Assembly: GCF_050586345.1 (NCBI RefSeq)
Contig: NZ_JBOCEF010000003.1
Coordinates: forward strand, 1 to 64,000
Length of the DNA: 64,000 nt
From: JBOCEF01 sp050586345
GTDB taxonomy: Bacteria; Pseudomonadota; Alphaproteobacteria; Rhodobacterales; Rhodobacteraceae
Direction of reading: 5' to 3'
Under the pieces are notes generated by a model. The model did no database searches. It saw only the letters and a list, made by a program, of their open reading frames with translations, and was not told the origin of the DNA. Positions 36,241 through 46,139 of the stretch are shown here, in pieces; within the stretch, counting starts at the first letter, position 1; each line of letters begins with the position of its first letter. Position numbers and translations under genes: made by a program.

Positions 36241-39117
36241 TCATTCCGCCGCTTCGGCGTCCGCCTCCGCGTAGGCCTCCATCGGCGGGCAGGTGCACAC
36301 CAGGTTCCGGTCGCCATAGGCGTTGTCCACCCGGTTCACCGGCGGCCAGTACTTGTCCACCCGGAACGCGCCCGGCGGGTAGCAGGCCTGCTCGCGCGAA
36401 TAGGGCCGCTCCCACGCCCCCACCAGGTCCTCGACCGTGTGCGGCGCGCGCTTCAGGGCGTTGTTCTCCGGGTCCGCGCGGCCCTCCTCGATGTCCCGGG
36501 CCTCTGCGCGGATCGAGAGCATGGCGTCGATGAAGCGGTCGAGCTCGGCCTTCGGCTCCGACTCCGTCGGCTCCACCATCAGCGTCCCCGGCACCGGGAA
36601 GCTCATGGTCGGGGCGTGGAAGCCGTTGTCCATCAACCGCTTGGCGACGTCGTCCACCGTGACCCCAGCGCTCTCGGCCAGGGGGCGGGTGTCGAGGATG
36701 CACTCATGCGCCACGCAGCCGCCCGGCCCGCGGAACAGCACGTCATAGGCGCCGTCCAGCCGCGCCGCGACGTAGTTGGCCGCCAGGATCGCCACCTTGG
36801 TCGCCTGGGTCAGCCCCGCGCCGCCCATCATCAGGCAGTACATCCAGCTGATCGGCAGGATCGACGGGGACCCCCAGGGCGCGGCCGAGACCGGCCCCAC
36901 GCGCCCGCCGCCCAGCGGATGCCCGGGCAGGAACGGCGCAAGGTGCGCCTTCACCCCGATCGGCCCCATCCCGGGACCGCCGCCGCCATGCGGGATGCAG
37001 AAGGTCTTGTGCAGGTTCATGTGGCTGACATCCGCGCCCACGTCCCCCGGCCGCGCCACGCCCACCATGGCGTTGAGGTTGGCGCCGTCCAGGTACACCT
37101 GCCCGCCATGGTCGTGGGTGATCTTGCAGACCTCGCGCACCGTCTCCTCGAACACGCCATGGGTCGAGGGATAGGTGATCATGCAGGCCGCCAGCTTCGC
37201 GGCGTGCTTTTCCGCCTGCGCGCGCAGGTCCGAGAGGTCCACGTCCCCGTTGGCCGCCGTCTTGACCGGCACCACCTTCATCCCCGCCATCTGCGCCGAG
37301 GCGGGGTTGGTGCCATGGGCCGAGACCGGGATCAGGCACACGTCCCGCTGCGCGTCGCCGCGCGCCCGGTGCCAGCCGCGGATCGCCAGCAGCCCCGCAT
37401 ACTCGCCCTGCGCGCCCGAATTGGGCTGCATCGACACCGCGTCATAGCCGGTCACGGCGCAGAGCTTCTCCGACAGGTCCGCCACCACCTCGGCATAGCC
37501 CGCGAGCTGCTCCTCGGGCGCATAGGGGTGGACGTTCGCGAATTCGGGCCAGGTCAGCGGGATCATCTCGGCCGTCGCGTTCAGCTTCATGGTGCAGGAG
37601 CCGAGCGGGATCATCGCCCGGTCCAGCGCCAGGTCCCGGTCGGCGAGGCGGCGGATATAGCGGGTCATCTCCGCCTCGGCCCGGTTCATGCGGAAGATGG
37701 GGTGGGAGAGGTAGCCGCTCTCGCGCGCCATGCCTTCGGGCAGGCGATGCGCCACGCGGGCGGCGGCCATCTGCGCGGCGGCCTCCGGCTCCGCCCCGAA
37801 GGCGCGCAGTACGGCGGCGATGGTGTCGTCCGTCGCGGGCTCGTCCATGGCGATGCCGATGGCGTCCTCGCCCACGGGCCGGAGGTTGATCCCCTCGGCG
37901 CGGGCCGAGCGCAGGATCACGCCCTGGAGCGCGCCGACCTTCACCGTGATCGTGTCGAAGAACGCCTCCGGCCCCACGTCGAAGCCCATCCGCTCCAGCC
38001 CCGCGGCGAGGCGCGCGGCCTTCAGGTGGATGCGCTGGGCGATGGCCTTCAGCCCGTCCGGCCCGTGGAACACCGCGTACATCGACGCGATCACCGCCAG
38101 CAGCGCCTGCGCGGTGCAGATGTTGCTGGTCGCCTTCTCGCGCCGGATATGCTGCTCGCGCGTTTGCAGCGACAGCCGGTAGGCGCGGTTGCCGCGCGCA
38201 TCCACCGACACCCCGACCAGCCGCCCGGGCATGGACCGCTTGAGCTTGTCCGACACCGCCATGAAGGCGGCGTGCGGGCCGCCCGCACCCATCGGCACGC
38301 CGAAGCGCTGGGCCGAGCCGATGGCGATGTCGGCGCCCATCTCCCCGGGGCTTTTCAGCAGCAGCATCGCCATCGGGTCGCAGGCGATGGCGGCGACGCC
38401 CTTCGCCGCCTGCAACGCGGCGACCTGGGCGGAGAAATCGCGGATCTCGCCATGGGTGCCGGGCAGGGCGAAGAGGGCGCCGAAGGCGGCTTCGGCGTCG
38501 AAATCGCCCTCCGGGTCGCCGACGATGACCGGGATGCCCAGCGGCTCCGCCCTTGTGCGGATCACCGCGATCACCTGCGGATGGCACGCCTTGTCGACGA
38601 AGAACGCCTCGGCCTTCGACTTCGACCCGCGGCGCGCCAGCGTCATCGCCTCGGCCGCCGCCGTCGCCTCGTCCAGCAGCGACGCGCCCGCCACCGGCAG
38701 CCCGGTGAGGTCGGAGACCAGCGTCTGGAAGTTCAGCAGCGCCTCGAGCCGCCCCTGGCTGATTTCCGGCTGATAGGGCGTGTAGGCGGTGTACCAGGCG
38801 GGATTTTCCAGCACGTTGCGCCGGATCACCGGCGGCGTGACGGTCCCGTGCCAGCCCATGCCGATGAGCGAGGTCATCGCCGCGTTCTTCTGCGCCACGG
38901 CGCGCACCTTCGACAGCGCGTCCTGCTCCGACAGCGCCGGGCCGAAATCGAGCGGCGAGAGCTGCCGGATGCCCTGCGGCACGGCCCGGTCGATCAGCGC
39001 ATCGAGGCTGTCCGCCCCCACGGCCGCCAGCATCTGCGCCATCTCCTCGGGCGAGGGGCCGATATGGCGGCGATTGGCGAAGTCATAGGGCTCGTAATCG
39101 GTGAAATCGTACCCCAT
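36241..39117 (-). CDS. gcvP: Glycine dehydrogenase (decarboxylating), P-protein
   Basis: PLP-dependent P-protein of the glycine cleavage system (958 residues): decarboxylates glycine and passes the aminomethyl group to the lipoyl arm of GcvH. It is the fused, full-length form. PLP Lys lies in HMNLHKTFCIPHGGGGPGMG; upstream segments include RRHIGPSPEEMAQML and EISQGRLEALLNFQT. The ATG overlaps the gcvH stop by one base. Last gene of the gcvTHP operon. Confidence 0.97.
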   Translation of the reverse strand: MGYDFTDYEPYDFANRRHIGPSPEEMAQMLAAVGADSLDALIDRAVPQGIRQLSPLDFGPALSEQDALSKVRAVAQKNAAMTSLIGMGWHGTVTPPVIRRNVLENPAWYTAYTPYQPEISQGRLEALLNFQTLVSDLTGLPVAGASLLDEATAAAEAMTLARRGSKSKAEAFFVDKACHPQVIAVIRTRAEPLGIPVIVGDPEGDFDAEAAFGALFALPGTHGEIRDFSAQVAALQAAKGVAAIACDPMAMLLLKSPGEMGADIAIGSAQRFGVPMGAGGPHAAFMAVSDKLKRSMPGRLVGVSVDARGNRAYRLSLQTREQHIRREKATSNICTAQALLAVIASMYAVFHGPDGLKAIAQRIHLKAARLAAGLERMGFDVGPEAFFDTITVKVGALQGVILRSARAEGINLRPVGEDAIGIAMDEPATDDTIAAVLRAFGAEPEAAAQMAAARVAHRLPEGMARESGYLSHPIFRMNRAEAEMTRYIRRLADRDLALDRAMIPLGSCTMKLNATAEMIPLTWPEFANVHPYAPEEQLAGYAEVVADLSEKLCAVTGYDAVSMQPNSGAQGEYAGLLAIRGWHRARGDAQRDVCLIPVSAHGTNPASAQMAGMKVVPVKTAANGDVDLSDLRAQAEKHAAKLAACMITYPSTHGVFEETVREVCKITHDHGGQVYLDGANLNAMVGVARPGDVGADVSHMNLHKTFCIPHGGGGPGMGPIGVKAHLAPFLPGHPLGGGRVGPVSAAPWGSPSILPISWMYCLMMGGAGLTQATKVAILAANYVAARLDGAYDVLFRGPGGCVAHECILDTRPLAESAGVTVDDVAKRLMDNGFHAPTMSFPVPGTLMVEPTESEPKAELDRFIDAMLSIRAEARDIEEGRADPENNALKRAPHTVEDLVGAWERPYSREQACYPPGAFRVDKYWPPVNRVDNAYGDRNLVCTCPPMEAYAEADAEAAE

Positions 39118-39479
39118 CAGCCCACCAACGCCTTGTACGCGGCCTCGTCCATATAGGCGTCGAGGTCGGAGGGATCGGAGATCTTCATGCGGAAGAACCA
39201 GGCCTCGCCCATCGGGTCCTCGTTCACGAGGGCCGGGGTCTCGGCCAGCGCCGCGTTGACCTCGGTGATCTCGCCGCCCGCGGGGGCGCAGATGTCCGAG
39301 GCGGCCTTGACGGACTCGATGGTCACGATCTCGGCCCCCGTCTCGACCTCGTCGCCCTCCTCGGGCAGGTCGACGAACACCACGTCCCCGAGCTGGGCCG
39401 AGGCGTGTTCGGTGATGCCGACGGTGAGGATGTCGCCGTCGAGGCTGAGCCATTCGTGCTCTTCGGTGAATTTCAGCAT
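39117..39479 (-). CDS. gcvH: Glycine cleavage system H protein
   Basis: Lipoyl carrier protein (120 residues) that shuttles the aminomethyl group between P and T proteins. Lipoylated Lys in IESVKAASD; starts MLKFTEEHEWL and ends in the usual DAYMDEAAYKALVG segment. Starts 14 bases after gcvT with GGACC-type spacing; coupled to gcvP. Confidence 0.97.
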   Translation of the reverse strand: MLKFTEEHEWLSLDGDILTVGITEHASAQLGDVVFVDLPEEGDEVETGAEIVTIESVKAASDICAPAGGEITEVNAALAETPALVNEDPMGEAWFFRMKISDPSDLDAYMDEAAYKALVG

Positions 39480-39493
39480 GATGGGGAGGTCCT

Positions 39494-40633
39494 TCAGCGT
39501 TTGAAGCGGGCGGGAGTGAAGGGAAGCGGGTGGACCGCGCAGGGCAGGCGCTTGCCGCGCACCTCGGCCCAGAGCGGAGTTCCGTCGGCCGCGGCGGCGG
39601 CGACATAGCCCATGGCGACCGGGCCGCCGACCGTCGCGCCGAAGCCGCCGGAGGTGACCTGGCCGACGGGCGTTTCGGCGTCTTCCGCGGGATAGAGCGG
39701 CGCGGGCGCGCGCACCGGGGCGCGGCCTTCGGGCTTGATGCCGACGCGGCGGCGGGCGGGGCCCTCGGTCAGCGCGGCGAAGATCGCGTCTGCGCCGGGG
39801 AAGCCGCCCGCGCGGGCGCCGCCGGGGCGGCGGGATTTCTGGATGGACCACATCAGCCCGGCCTCGACCGGGGTGGTGTCCGGCCCGATGTCCGAGCCGT
39901 GCAGGCACAGCCCCGCCTCCAGCCGCAGGCTGTCGCGGGCGGCGAGGCCCGCGGGCGCGGCCTCCCCCTCCTCGATCAGCGCCGCGGCGATGGTTTCGGC
40001 GGCGTCCTCGGGCACGGAAATCTCGAACCCGTCCTCGCCGGTATAGCCCGAGCGGGTGGCGATGCAGGCGGCGCCCAGGAGCTCGAATTCCACCCGGTCC
40101 ATGAAGCGGGTCGCCGACAGGTCGGCCCCGAGGCGCGCCAGAACGGCCTCGGCCCCCGGCCCCTGCAGGGCGAGCAGCGCGCGGGGCAGGGGGATCACCT
40201 CCACCGCGTCCTCGATGGCGGCCAGCAGCGCCATGTCGCCGCCCACGTTGGCGGCGTTGACCACCAGCGACAGGCGGTCCCCGGCGTGGCTGACCATCAG
40301 GTCGTCGGCGATGCCGCCGGCGTCATTGGTGAAGAGAGCGTAGCGCTGGCGGCCCTCGCCCAGCGACAGGATGTCGGCGGGGACCAGGCGCTCCAGCGCC
40401 CGTGCCGCGTCGGCGACGTCGCCGGAGCGCGGGCGCAGGTCCACCTGCCCCATGTGGGAGACGTCGAACAGCGCGGCCCCTTCGCGGCACGCCTTGTGTT
40501 CGGCCAGCGTCCCGGCGGGGTAGGAGACGGGCATCGACCAGCCCGCGAAGCCCACCATGCGCGCGCCGAGGCGGCGGTGGAGCGCGTCCAGCGGCGTGGT
40601 CTTCAGGTCTTCTGATGGCGTTGCGTCGGCCAT
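39494..40633 (-). CDS. gcvT: Glycine cleavage system aminomethyltransferase, T protein
   Basis: Takes the aminomethyl group from GcvH to tetrahydrofolate, releasing ammonia (379 residues). MVGFAGWSMPVSYPAG at the start, then FDVSHMGQVDLRP and the catalytic-region Asp; RSGYTGEDGFEI and EAGLMWSIQKSRRPGG are conserved. First gene of the operon, about 85 bases after the glycine riboswitch. Confidence 0.97.
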   Translation of the reverse strand: MADATPSEDLKTTPLDALHRRLGARMVGFAGWSMPVSYPAGTLAEHKACREGAALFDVSHMGQVDLRPRSGDVADAARALERLVPADILSLGEGRQRYALFTNDAGGIADDLMVSHAGDRLSLVVNAANVGGDMALLAAIEDAVEVIPLPRALLALQGPGAEAVLARLGADLSATRFMDRVEFELLGAACIATRSGYTGEDGFEISVPEDAAETIAAALIEEGEAAPAGLAARDSLRLEAGLCLHGSDIGPDTTPVEAGLMWSIQKSRRPGGARAGGFPGADAIFAALTEGPARRRVGIKPEGRAPVRAPAPLYPAEDAETPVGQVTSGGFGATVGGPVAMGYVAAAAADGTPLWAEVRGKRLPCAVHPLPFTPARFKR

Positions 40634-40717
40634 GGGCTCCCCCGATATGCGGCCGGGGCGCCCTTGCGGCGCGGGACCCGGCGTTTTCGCAGACGGGGTC
40701 CGCCCCGCCGCATCCAA

Positions 40718-40888
40718 CGCCCCCTCTGTCCTTTCGCCTGAGATCGTTATCCCGTCGGCGGACGCGCGCGCGCCTCTCTCCAGAGCTGTCCTCGTCGCGG
40801 GTGGTCCCTGGCGCCTGAGAGTTTCCGGGGCGGTTGCTCCTTCGGCGTCGGCCCGCGGGGGCCGAACTCTCCCACCTGCGACGAGGGA
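40718..40888 (-). promoter_or_regulatory. Tandem glycine riboswitch upstream of gcvT
   Basis: On the minus strand the first aptamer has GGGAGAGT, CGCCGAAGGAGCAA and ACTCTCAGGCGCC (about 40878-40805). The second has GGAGAGA, CGCCGACGGGATAA, CTCAGGCGAAAGGACAG (about 40785-40722). The linker holds GACGAGGACAGCTCT. Such two-aptamer switches turn gcv operons on with glycine. The expression platform should be in the 85 bases before the gcvT start. Confidence 0.93.
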
Positions 40889-41017
40889 AACCGTAGGCAA
40901 GGAACGGGGCCGAGTCCAGCCTCATGTCGCGGCGCCGCATTCAAGCGTCGGTTTCGGCGCATGGCTTGTGCGGGGGCCGGTTCGGGCGCAAGCTGCGGCG
41001 GTCGCAGGAGGCCCGGC

Positions 41018-41779
41018 ATGACACCGACTTCGCCCAAGGATTTCGCAGCGCAGGCGCAGAATTTCACGCGCTCGCCGCTCAGCGTCATTTCGCTGTTCAT
41101 CGTGATGATCTACGCGATCGCCGCGCTGGTGATCGGCCTTGGCGGGTCGCTGACCGAGCCGCAGCGCACGGTGCTGGTGTGGTTCCTGGCGCTCTTCCCC
41201 GCGGCGGTGTTCGCGGTGTTCAGCTGGCTGGTCGTGCGCCACCACCTGAAGCTCTATGGACCCTCGGATTTCAGCGGCGACGGGGATGTGGAGCGGTGGA
41301 TCGAGGCGACCGCGGCGCTGTCGCGCGCCGAGGCGGACCGCTCGGGCGCAGGCGGTCCGGCGGCGGCAGAGCGGCTGGCGCGGACCATGAAGTCCGCCGC
41401 GCGACGGCCGCTGCGCGGGCGGCGGGTCCTGTGGGTGGACGACCGGCCGCACGGCAACGCCGCCGAGGCGCGGACCTTGCGCGCGCTCGGCATGGAGGTG
41501 GAGACGGCACGTTCGACCGAGGCGGCGCTGGCGCAGCTGAAGGAGGTCGGGGCGGATCTTGTGATCTCGGACATGGGGCGGCCCGAAAGTCCGCGGGCCG
41601 GGTACGACCTGCTGGCCGCGATGCGAGATTCCGGCGACGAGACGCCCTTCATCATCTACACCTCGGAGGCCTCCGAGGCGCAGCGCCGCGATGCACGCTC
41701 GCGCGGCGCGCAGGCCAATACGAACCGCCCGGTGGAGTTGATCGAGGAAGTCCTCGCCGCCTTCCGCGCCCTCGACTGA
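41018..41779 (+). CDS. Membrane-anchored degenerate receiver-domain protein
   Basis: 253 residues. Two hydrophobic helices (about 20-43 and 50-74) and then a cytoplasmic linker (75-130). Residues 135-250 form a receiver-like domain: VLWVDDRPHGN with D141-D142, and D185 in DLVISDMGR as the phosphoacceptor candidate; T215/S216 follow. The conserved Lys is lost: the usual KP reads NRP (236-238). So it may be a ligand or stress receiver rather than a true phosphotransfer domain. GCAGGAGG lies before the ATG. It is divergent from the riboswitch and convergent with the RND pump, so context gives little. Confidence 0.75.
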   Translation: MTPTSPKDFAAQAQNFTRSPLSVISLFIVMIYAIAALVIGLGGSLTEPQRTVLVWFLALFPAAVFAVFSWLVVRHHLKLYGPSDFSGDGDVERWIEATAALSRAEADRSGAGGPAAAERLARTMKSAARRPLRGRRVLWVDDRPHGNAAEARTLRALGMEVETARSTEAALAQLKEVGADLVISDMGRPESPRAGYDLLAAMRDSGDETPFIIYTSEASEAQRRDARSRGAQANTNRPVELIEEVLAAFRALD

Positions 41780-41802
41780 CGCCCTCGATTGGCGCCCGCG
41801 GT

Positions 41803-44800
41803 CTATTCCCCCGCGCGGGGCGGGGTGGCGAACAGGTCGAACTCCTCCGCCGCCGGGTCCGGCCGCGGCGGCGCGCCCGCCCCCTGCGCCTGTTTCCGCG
41901 CCAGCCGCTCGCGCGCCTCGACCTCGGCCACCTGGGCCTCGATCTCCTGCGCCGCCGCCGCGCGGCCGCGGGTCAGGCGGGCGAGCTGGTCCCACAGCAC
42001 CGGCGTCAGGAACAGCGTCAGCACCGAGGCCGCGCCGAAGCCGCCGATCACCACCAGCCCGATCGCCTCGCGCGATTCCGACCCGGCGCCCGAGGACATC
42101 ACCAGCGGCACCGCCCCGAGCACGGTGGACACCACCGTCATCATCACCGGGCGCAGGCGCTCCACCGACGCTTCCAGCGCCGCCTCGCGCACGGATTTCC
42201 CCTCGTCGCGCAGCTGGTTGGCGTATTCGACGATCAGGATCCCGTTCTTCGCCATCAAGCCGACGAGCAATATCATCCCGATCTGCGTGTAGATGTTCGA
42301 TGACGCCTCGAGATGCCACAGGGTCGCCAGCGCCGCCGTCACCGACAGGGGCACCGAGAGCATGATCGCCACCGGGTCGACGAAGCTCTCGAACTGCGCG
42401 GCGAGCACGAGATAGACGATCACCAGCGCCACGAGGAAGGTCCAGGACGCGCCGCCCGAGGTCTCCTGGTACTCGCGCGTCTGGCCGCGATAGGACAGGC
42501 GCGCATTGGGCGGCAGAAGCTCGCGCGCCAGCCGCTCCACCGTCTCGATCGCCTCGCCCATCGACATGCCGTCGGCGAGGGACCCGTTGATCCCGACCGA
42601 GGGCTGCCGGTCGAAGCGGCGCAGGCCCGGGGACGCCGCGCCCTCCTGCGTGGTGACGATGGCCGAGAGGGGGATCAGCGCGCCCGAGGTGCGCGAGCGC
42701 ACGTAGATCCCCGACAGGTCCTCGGCCGAGCCGCGGAAATCCGCGCCCGCGCGCACCAGCACGGGGCGTTCGCGCCCGTCGACCATGTAGCCGCGCGCCT
42801 CGCGCCCGGCGAAGAAGGTCTGGATGGTCAGCGCCACGTCCCGCGCCGGCACCCCGAGGTCGTCGGCGGCCGCGCGGTCGACCTCGAGCCGCAGCTCGGG
42901 CTGCGACAGCTCGAAATCGGTCTCGAGGTTTATGTAGCCGCCCTGCGCCTCGAGCCCCGCGATCAGCGTGTCGGCCCATCCGGCGGCGGTGTGGAAGTCC
43001 GGCCCCTGCACCAGCACCCGGAACGGCGAGGAGGAGCCGCGCAGGCCCAGCCCCGCGGGCTGGATCGGGAAGGCGCGCAGCCCGGGGATCGAGGTGATCG
43101 GGCCGATCATCGAGGCCACGATCTCCTGGCTCGACCGGTCCCGGTCCTCCCAGCGCGCGAGGCGCACGACCACGAAGCTGCGGTGATAGGCGGCCCCGAG
43201 GCCGACGACGGAATAGACGATCTCGGCCTCGCCGCTGTCCAGCAGCGGCTGCAGGCGGCGCTCGACCTCCTGGATCTCGAGGTCGGTGAGCTCGAGCGAG
43301 GTGCCCTCCTGCGTGCCGCCGACCACGAAGAACACGCCGCGGTCCTCCTTCGGGGCCAGCTCCTTGGGCACCTGGCCGTCGAGCCAGAAGGCCGAGGCGC
43401 CGAGCGCGCCGGCGATGGCGATCACCACCAGCGGGTTGGCCAGCGCCCCGCGCAGGGCCACGCGGTAGACCGCCTCGGCCCGCGCGAAGCCCCAGCCCGC
43501 GAGGCGCTCGAGCCAGCCGCCCGCGCCCTTGCGCAGCACCCGGGCCGAGAGGGCGGGGGCGAGCGAGAGGGCGACGAAGGTGGAGACGATGACGGCGATG
43601 GACAGCACCGCGCCGAATTCCGTGAACAGCCGCCCGACCTGGCCTTCCAGGAAGCCGATCGGCAGGAACACCGAGATCAGCGTGGCGGTGGTGGCGAGCA
43701 CGGCGAAGGTGACGGCGCGCGACCCGCGCATGGCGGCGGCGGCCGGGGGCTCGCCGCGCTCCACCCGTTTCTGGCACGCCTCCAGCACCACGATGGAATC
43801 GTCGACCACGAGGCCGATGGCCAGGATCAGCGCGAACAGCGTCAGGATGTTGATCGAGAAGCCCATGGCGTAGATCCCCGCCAGCGCGCCGATCAGCGCC
43901 ACCGGGATCGTCGCCACCGGCACCAGCGTGGCCGAGGGCGAGCCGAGGAACACGAAGATCACCAGCACCACCAGCACCACGGCGATGCCGAGGGTGGTCA
44001 GCACCTCCTCGGTCGCCGACTGGATGAAGACCGCGTCGTCCGAGCCGATCATCAGCTCCATCCCCGCGGGCAGGTCGGCGCGGATCAGCTCCAGCTCGGC
44101 CCGCACCGCCTCGGAGATGGCGACGATGTTGGACTGCGACTGGCGCTGGATCGAGATGCCGACCGCGGGCCGGCCCCGGGCGCGCACGAAGGAATTCTCG
44201 TTCAGGGGGCCGGTGTCGACCATCGCGACGTCGCCCAGGCGCACCGGCGCCCCGTCCACGGTCTTGATCACCAGGTCGCGGAAATCCTGCGGCCCCTGCA
44301 GCCGGGTGTCGGCGCGCAGCTGGAAGACGCGGGCGCGGGTGATGATCTCGCCCGCCGGAAGCTCCACGTTGCCTTGCCCGAGCGCGTCGACCACCTCGGT
44401 CGCGGTCAGCCCGCGCGCGGCCATGGCGCGGGGGTCGAGCTCCACCCGCAGCGCGGGGGTGCGGCGGCCCGAGACCTCGGCCGCCGAGACGCCGGGCAGC
44501 ACCGCGATGCGGTCGACGATGTACCGTTCGGCGTAATCCGTCAGTTCCTCGGGCGTCATCCGGTCGGACATCAGCCCCATGCGGATGATCGGGTCGGCGT
44601 CGTCGTCGTTCTTGAAGACCTGGGGGTCCTCGGCCTCGTCCGGCAGGCGGCCGAGGATGCGGCCCACGGCGGCGCGCACGTCGGCGGCGGCCTGGTCCAC
44701 GTCCACCCCGTCGCGGAACCGCACGGTGGTGCTGGCGCGCCCGCGGGTCGAGTTGCTCTCGATCCGGTCGACGCCGGAGACGCCCGAGACGGCGCCCTCG

Positions 44801-45000
44801 ATGGTCTCGGTGATCTGCGCGTCCACCGCCTCGGGCGCGGCGCCGGACCAGGTGGTGCGGATCGAGACGGAGGCGGCGTCGGTGTCGGGCAGCTCGCGCA
44901 CCGGGATGCGGGTCAGCGACATCAGCCCGGCGGCGACGATCAGAAGGCTCATCACCGCCGCGAGGACGGGGCGGCGGATGGAGATCTCGGAAAGGGTCAT
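41803..45000 (-). CDS. RND-family efflux transporter, inner-membrane pump
   Basis: Proton-driven multidrug or organic-compound pump (1065 residues) of the AcrB/MexF superfamily, HAE1-like. First TM SIRRPVLAAVMSLLIVAAGL, periplasmic porter domains, and in TM4 the proton-relay pair DD in IGLVVDDSIVVLEA. GYxPxED-like and SxxxSNNP-like zones are replaced by family variants; PxxGxxxNG is near the end of TM11 as GLMAKNGILIVEYANQ. The C-terminal 60 residues are a charged coiled tail. The start overlaps the adaptor stop by four bases. The outer-membrane TolC partner is not in the window. Confidence 0.92.
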   Translation of the reverse strand: MTLSEISIRRPVLAAVMSLLIVAAGLMSLTRIPVRELPDTDAASVSIRTTWSGAAPEAVDAQITETIEGAVSGVSGVDRIESNSTRGRASTTVRFRDGVDVDQAAADVRAAVGRILGRLPDEAEDPQVFKNDDDADPIIRMGLMSDRMTPEELTDYAERYIVDRIAVLPGVSAAEVSGRRTPALRVELDPRAMAARGLTATEVVDALGQGNVELPAGEIITRARVFQLRADTRLQGPQDFRDLVIKTVDGAPVRLGDVAMVDTGPLNENSFVRARGRPAVGISIQRQSQSNIVAISEAVRAELELIRADLPAGMELMIGSDDAVFIQSATEEVLTTLGIAVVLVVLVIFVFLGSPSATLVPVATIPVALIGALAGIYAMGFSINILTLFALILAIGLVVDDSIVVLEACQKRVERGEPPAAAAMRGSRAVTFAVLATTATLISVFLPIGFLEGQVGRLFTEFGAVLSIAVIVSTFVALSLAPALSARVLRKGAGGWLERLAGWGFARAEAVYRVALRGALANPLVVIAIAGALGASAFWLDGQVPKELAPKEDRGVFFVVGGTQEGTSLELTDLEIQEVERRLQPLLDSGEAEIVYSVVGLGAAYHRSFVVVRLARWEDRDRSSQEIVASMIGPITSIPGLRAFPIQPAGLGLRGSSSPFRVLVQGPDFHTAAGWADTLIAGLEAQGGYINLETDFELSQPELRLEVDRAAADDLGVPARDVALTIQTFFAGREARGYMVDGRERPVLVRAGADFRGSAEDLSGIYVRSRTSGALIPLSAIVTTQEGAASPGLRRFDRQPSVGINGSLADGMSMGEAIETVERLARELLPPNARLSYRGQTREYQETSGGASWTFLVALVIVYLVLAAQFESFVDPVAIMLSVPLSVTAALATLWHLEASSNIYTQIGMILLVGLMAKNGILIVEYANQLRDEGKSVREAALEASVERLRPVMMTVVSTVLGAVPLVMSSGAGSESREAIGLVVIGGFGAASVLTLFLTPVLWDQLARLTRGRAAAAQEIEAQVAEVEARERLARKQAQGAGAPPRPDPAAEEFDLFATPPRAGE

Positions 45001-46139
45001 GACCGGCTCGCGCCTTCGCCGCCGCGCTGGCCCGCCGCGGCGGTGGGGGCGGCGACGGCGCCGTCGGCGCGCGGGGCGTCGGGGGCGATGACCCGGACCG
45101 TCGCGCCGTCGCGGACCTTCTGGATGCCGCGGGTGACGACGCGTTCGCCGGCGGCGAGGCCGTCCGCGGCCTCGACCCGGCCGTTCCAGCGCCGGCCGAC
45201 GGTGATGGCGCGCCGCTCGATCACGTCGCCCTCGCCGATCACGAAGACATGGGCGCCGCCGCCGGAGACGATCACCGCGTCCTCGGGGACCGCCACGCCG
45301 TCGATGGAATCGAACACCAGGGTGACGCGCAGGAACAGGCCCGAGGGCAGGGCGAGGCCGGGATTGCGCGCCTCGGCCCGCACCCGGAAGGCGCGGGTGA
45401 CTTCATCGACGCGCGGCTCCACGGCGGTCACGCGGCCCTCGAAGAAGCGGCCGGGGAAGATCGTGGTTTCCACGCGCACCGGGTCGCCCACGGCGACGTC
45501 GGCGAAGAACCGCTCGGGCACCGAGAAGGCGACCTGCAGGACGCTGAGGTCCTGGAGCGTGGCGATGGCGACGTCGCGGCCGACCAGGGCGCCCTCGGCC
45601 AGGTCGGTCAGGCCGATCACCCCGTCGAAGGGCGCGCGCACGACGCGCTCGTCGAGGTCGACCCGCGCGCGCTCCAGCCGCGCCTCGGCGCGCAGCAGGT
45701 CGGCGCGGGCGGCCTCGAAGGCCTGGCCGGTGACGCGGCCCTGCTCGGCCAGCGCGCTGGCGCGGTCGAAGGCGGCGCGGGCTTCTTCCAGCTCGGCCTC
45801 CGCCTCGGCCAGGGCGGCGGCCTGGGGCGCGCTGTCGAGGCGCACCAGCGCGTCGCCCTTCTTCACGGTCGCGCCGGGGGTGAAGGCGATGTCCTGCACC
45901 CGGCCGGGGGCGGCGGCGCGCAGCTCGACCGAGCGGCGGGCGCGCCCGGTGCCGACGGCCGAGACGGAGCGTTCGATTCGGGTCGATTCGGCCGTCGCCG
46001 CCTCGACCGCGGCAGGGGGGCGCGCCCGGCGGGTTTCGGCGGCGTCCTCCCCGGCGCCGGGACCGTAACGGTCGAGCGCCCAGGCGGCGGCGCCCGTCAG
46101 GAGGGCGAGGATCAGCAGCTGTCGAAGCAGGGAGAGCAT
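44997..46139 (-). CDS. RND efflux periplasmic adaptor (membrane-fusion protein)
   Basis: 380 residues; N-terminal signal anchor LRQLLILALLTGAAAWAL. Lipoyl/barrel-sandwich halves flank a helical hairpin (EAELEEARAAFDRASAL; LLRAEARLERARVDLDE) and a beta-barrel (FDGVIGLTDLAEGALVG). It links the pump to an outer-membrane channel. It precedes the pump gene with a four-base overlap. Upstream lies a 538-base AT-richer region. Confidence 0.92.
   Translation of the reverse strand: MLSLLRQLLILALLTGAAAWALDRYGPGAGEDAAETRRARPPAAVEAATAESTRIERSVSAVGTGRARRSVELRAAAPGRVQDIAFTPGATVKKGDALVRLDSAPQAAALAEAEAELEEARAAFDRASALAEQGRVTGQAFEAARADLLRAEARLERARVDLDERVVRAPFDGVIGLTDLAEGALVGRDVAIATLQDLSVLQVAFSVPERFFADVAVGDPVRVETTIFPGRFFEGRVTAVEPRVDEVTRAFRVRAEARNPGLALPSGLFLRVTLVFDSIDGVAVPEDAVIVSGGGAHVFVIGEGDVIERRAITVGRRWNGRVEAADGLAAGERVVTRGIQKVRDGATVRVIAPDAPRADGAVAAPTAAAGQRGGEGASRS

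Noticed and set aside
35301..36703. Minus-strand open frames giving GRGPWAV repeats
   Set aside because: They are translations of the 7-bp tandem array running through the N gap and into gcvP on the same strand; no domain and no start support.
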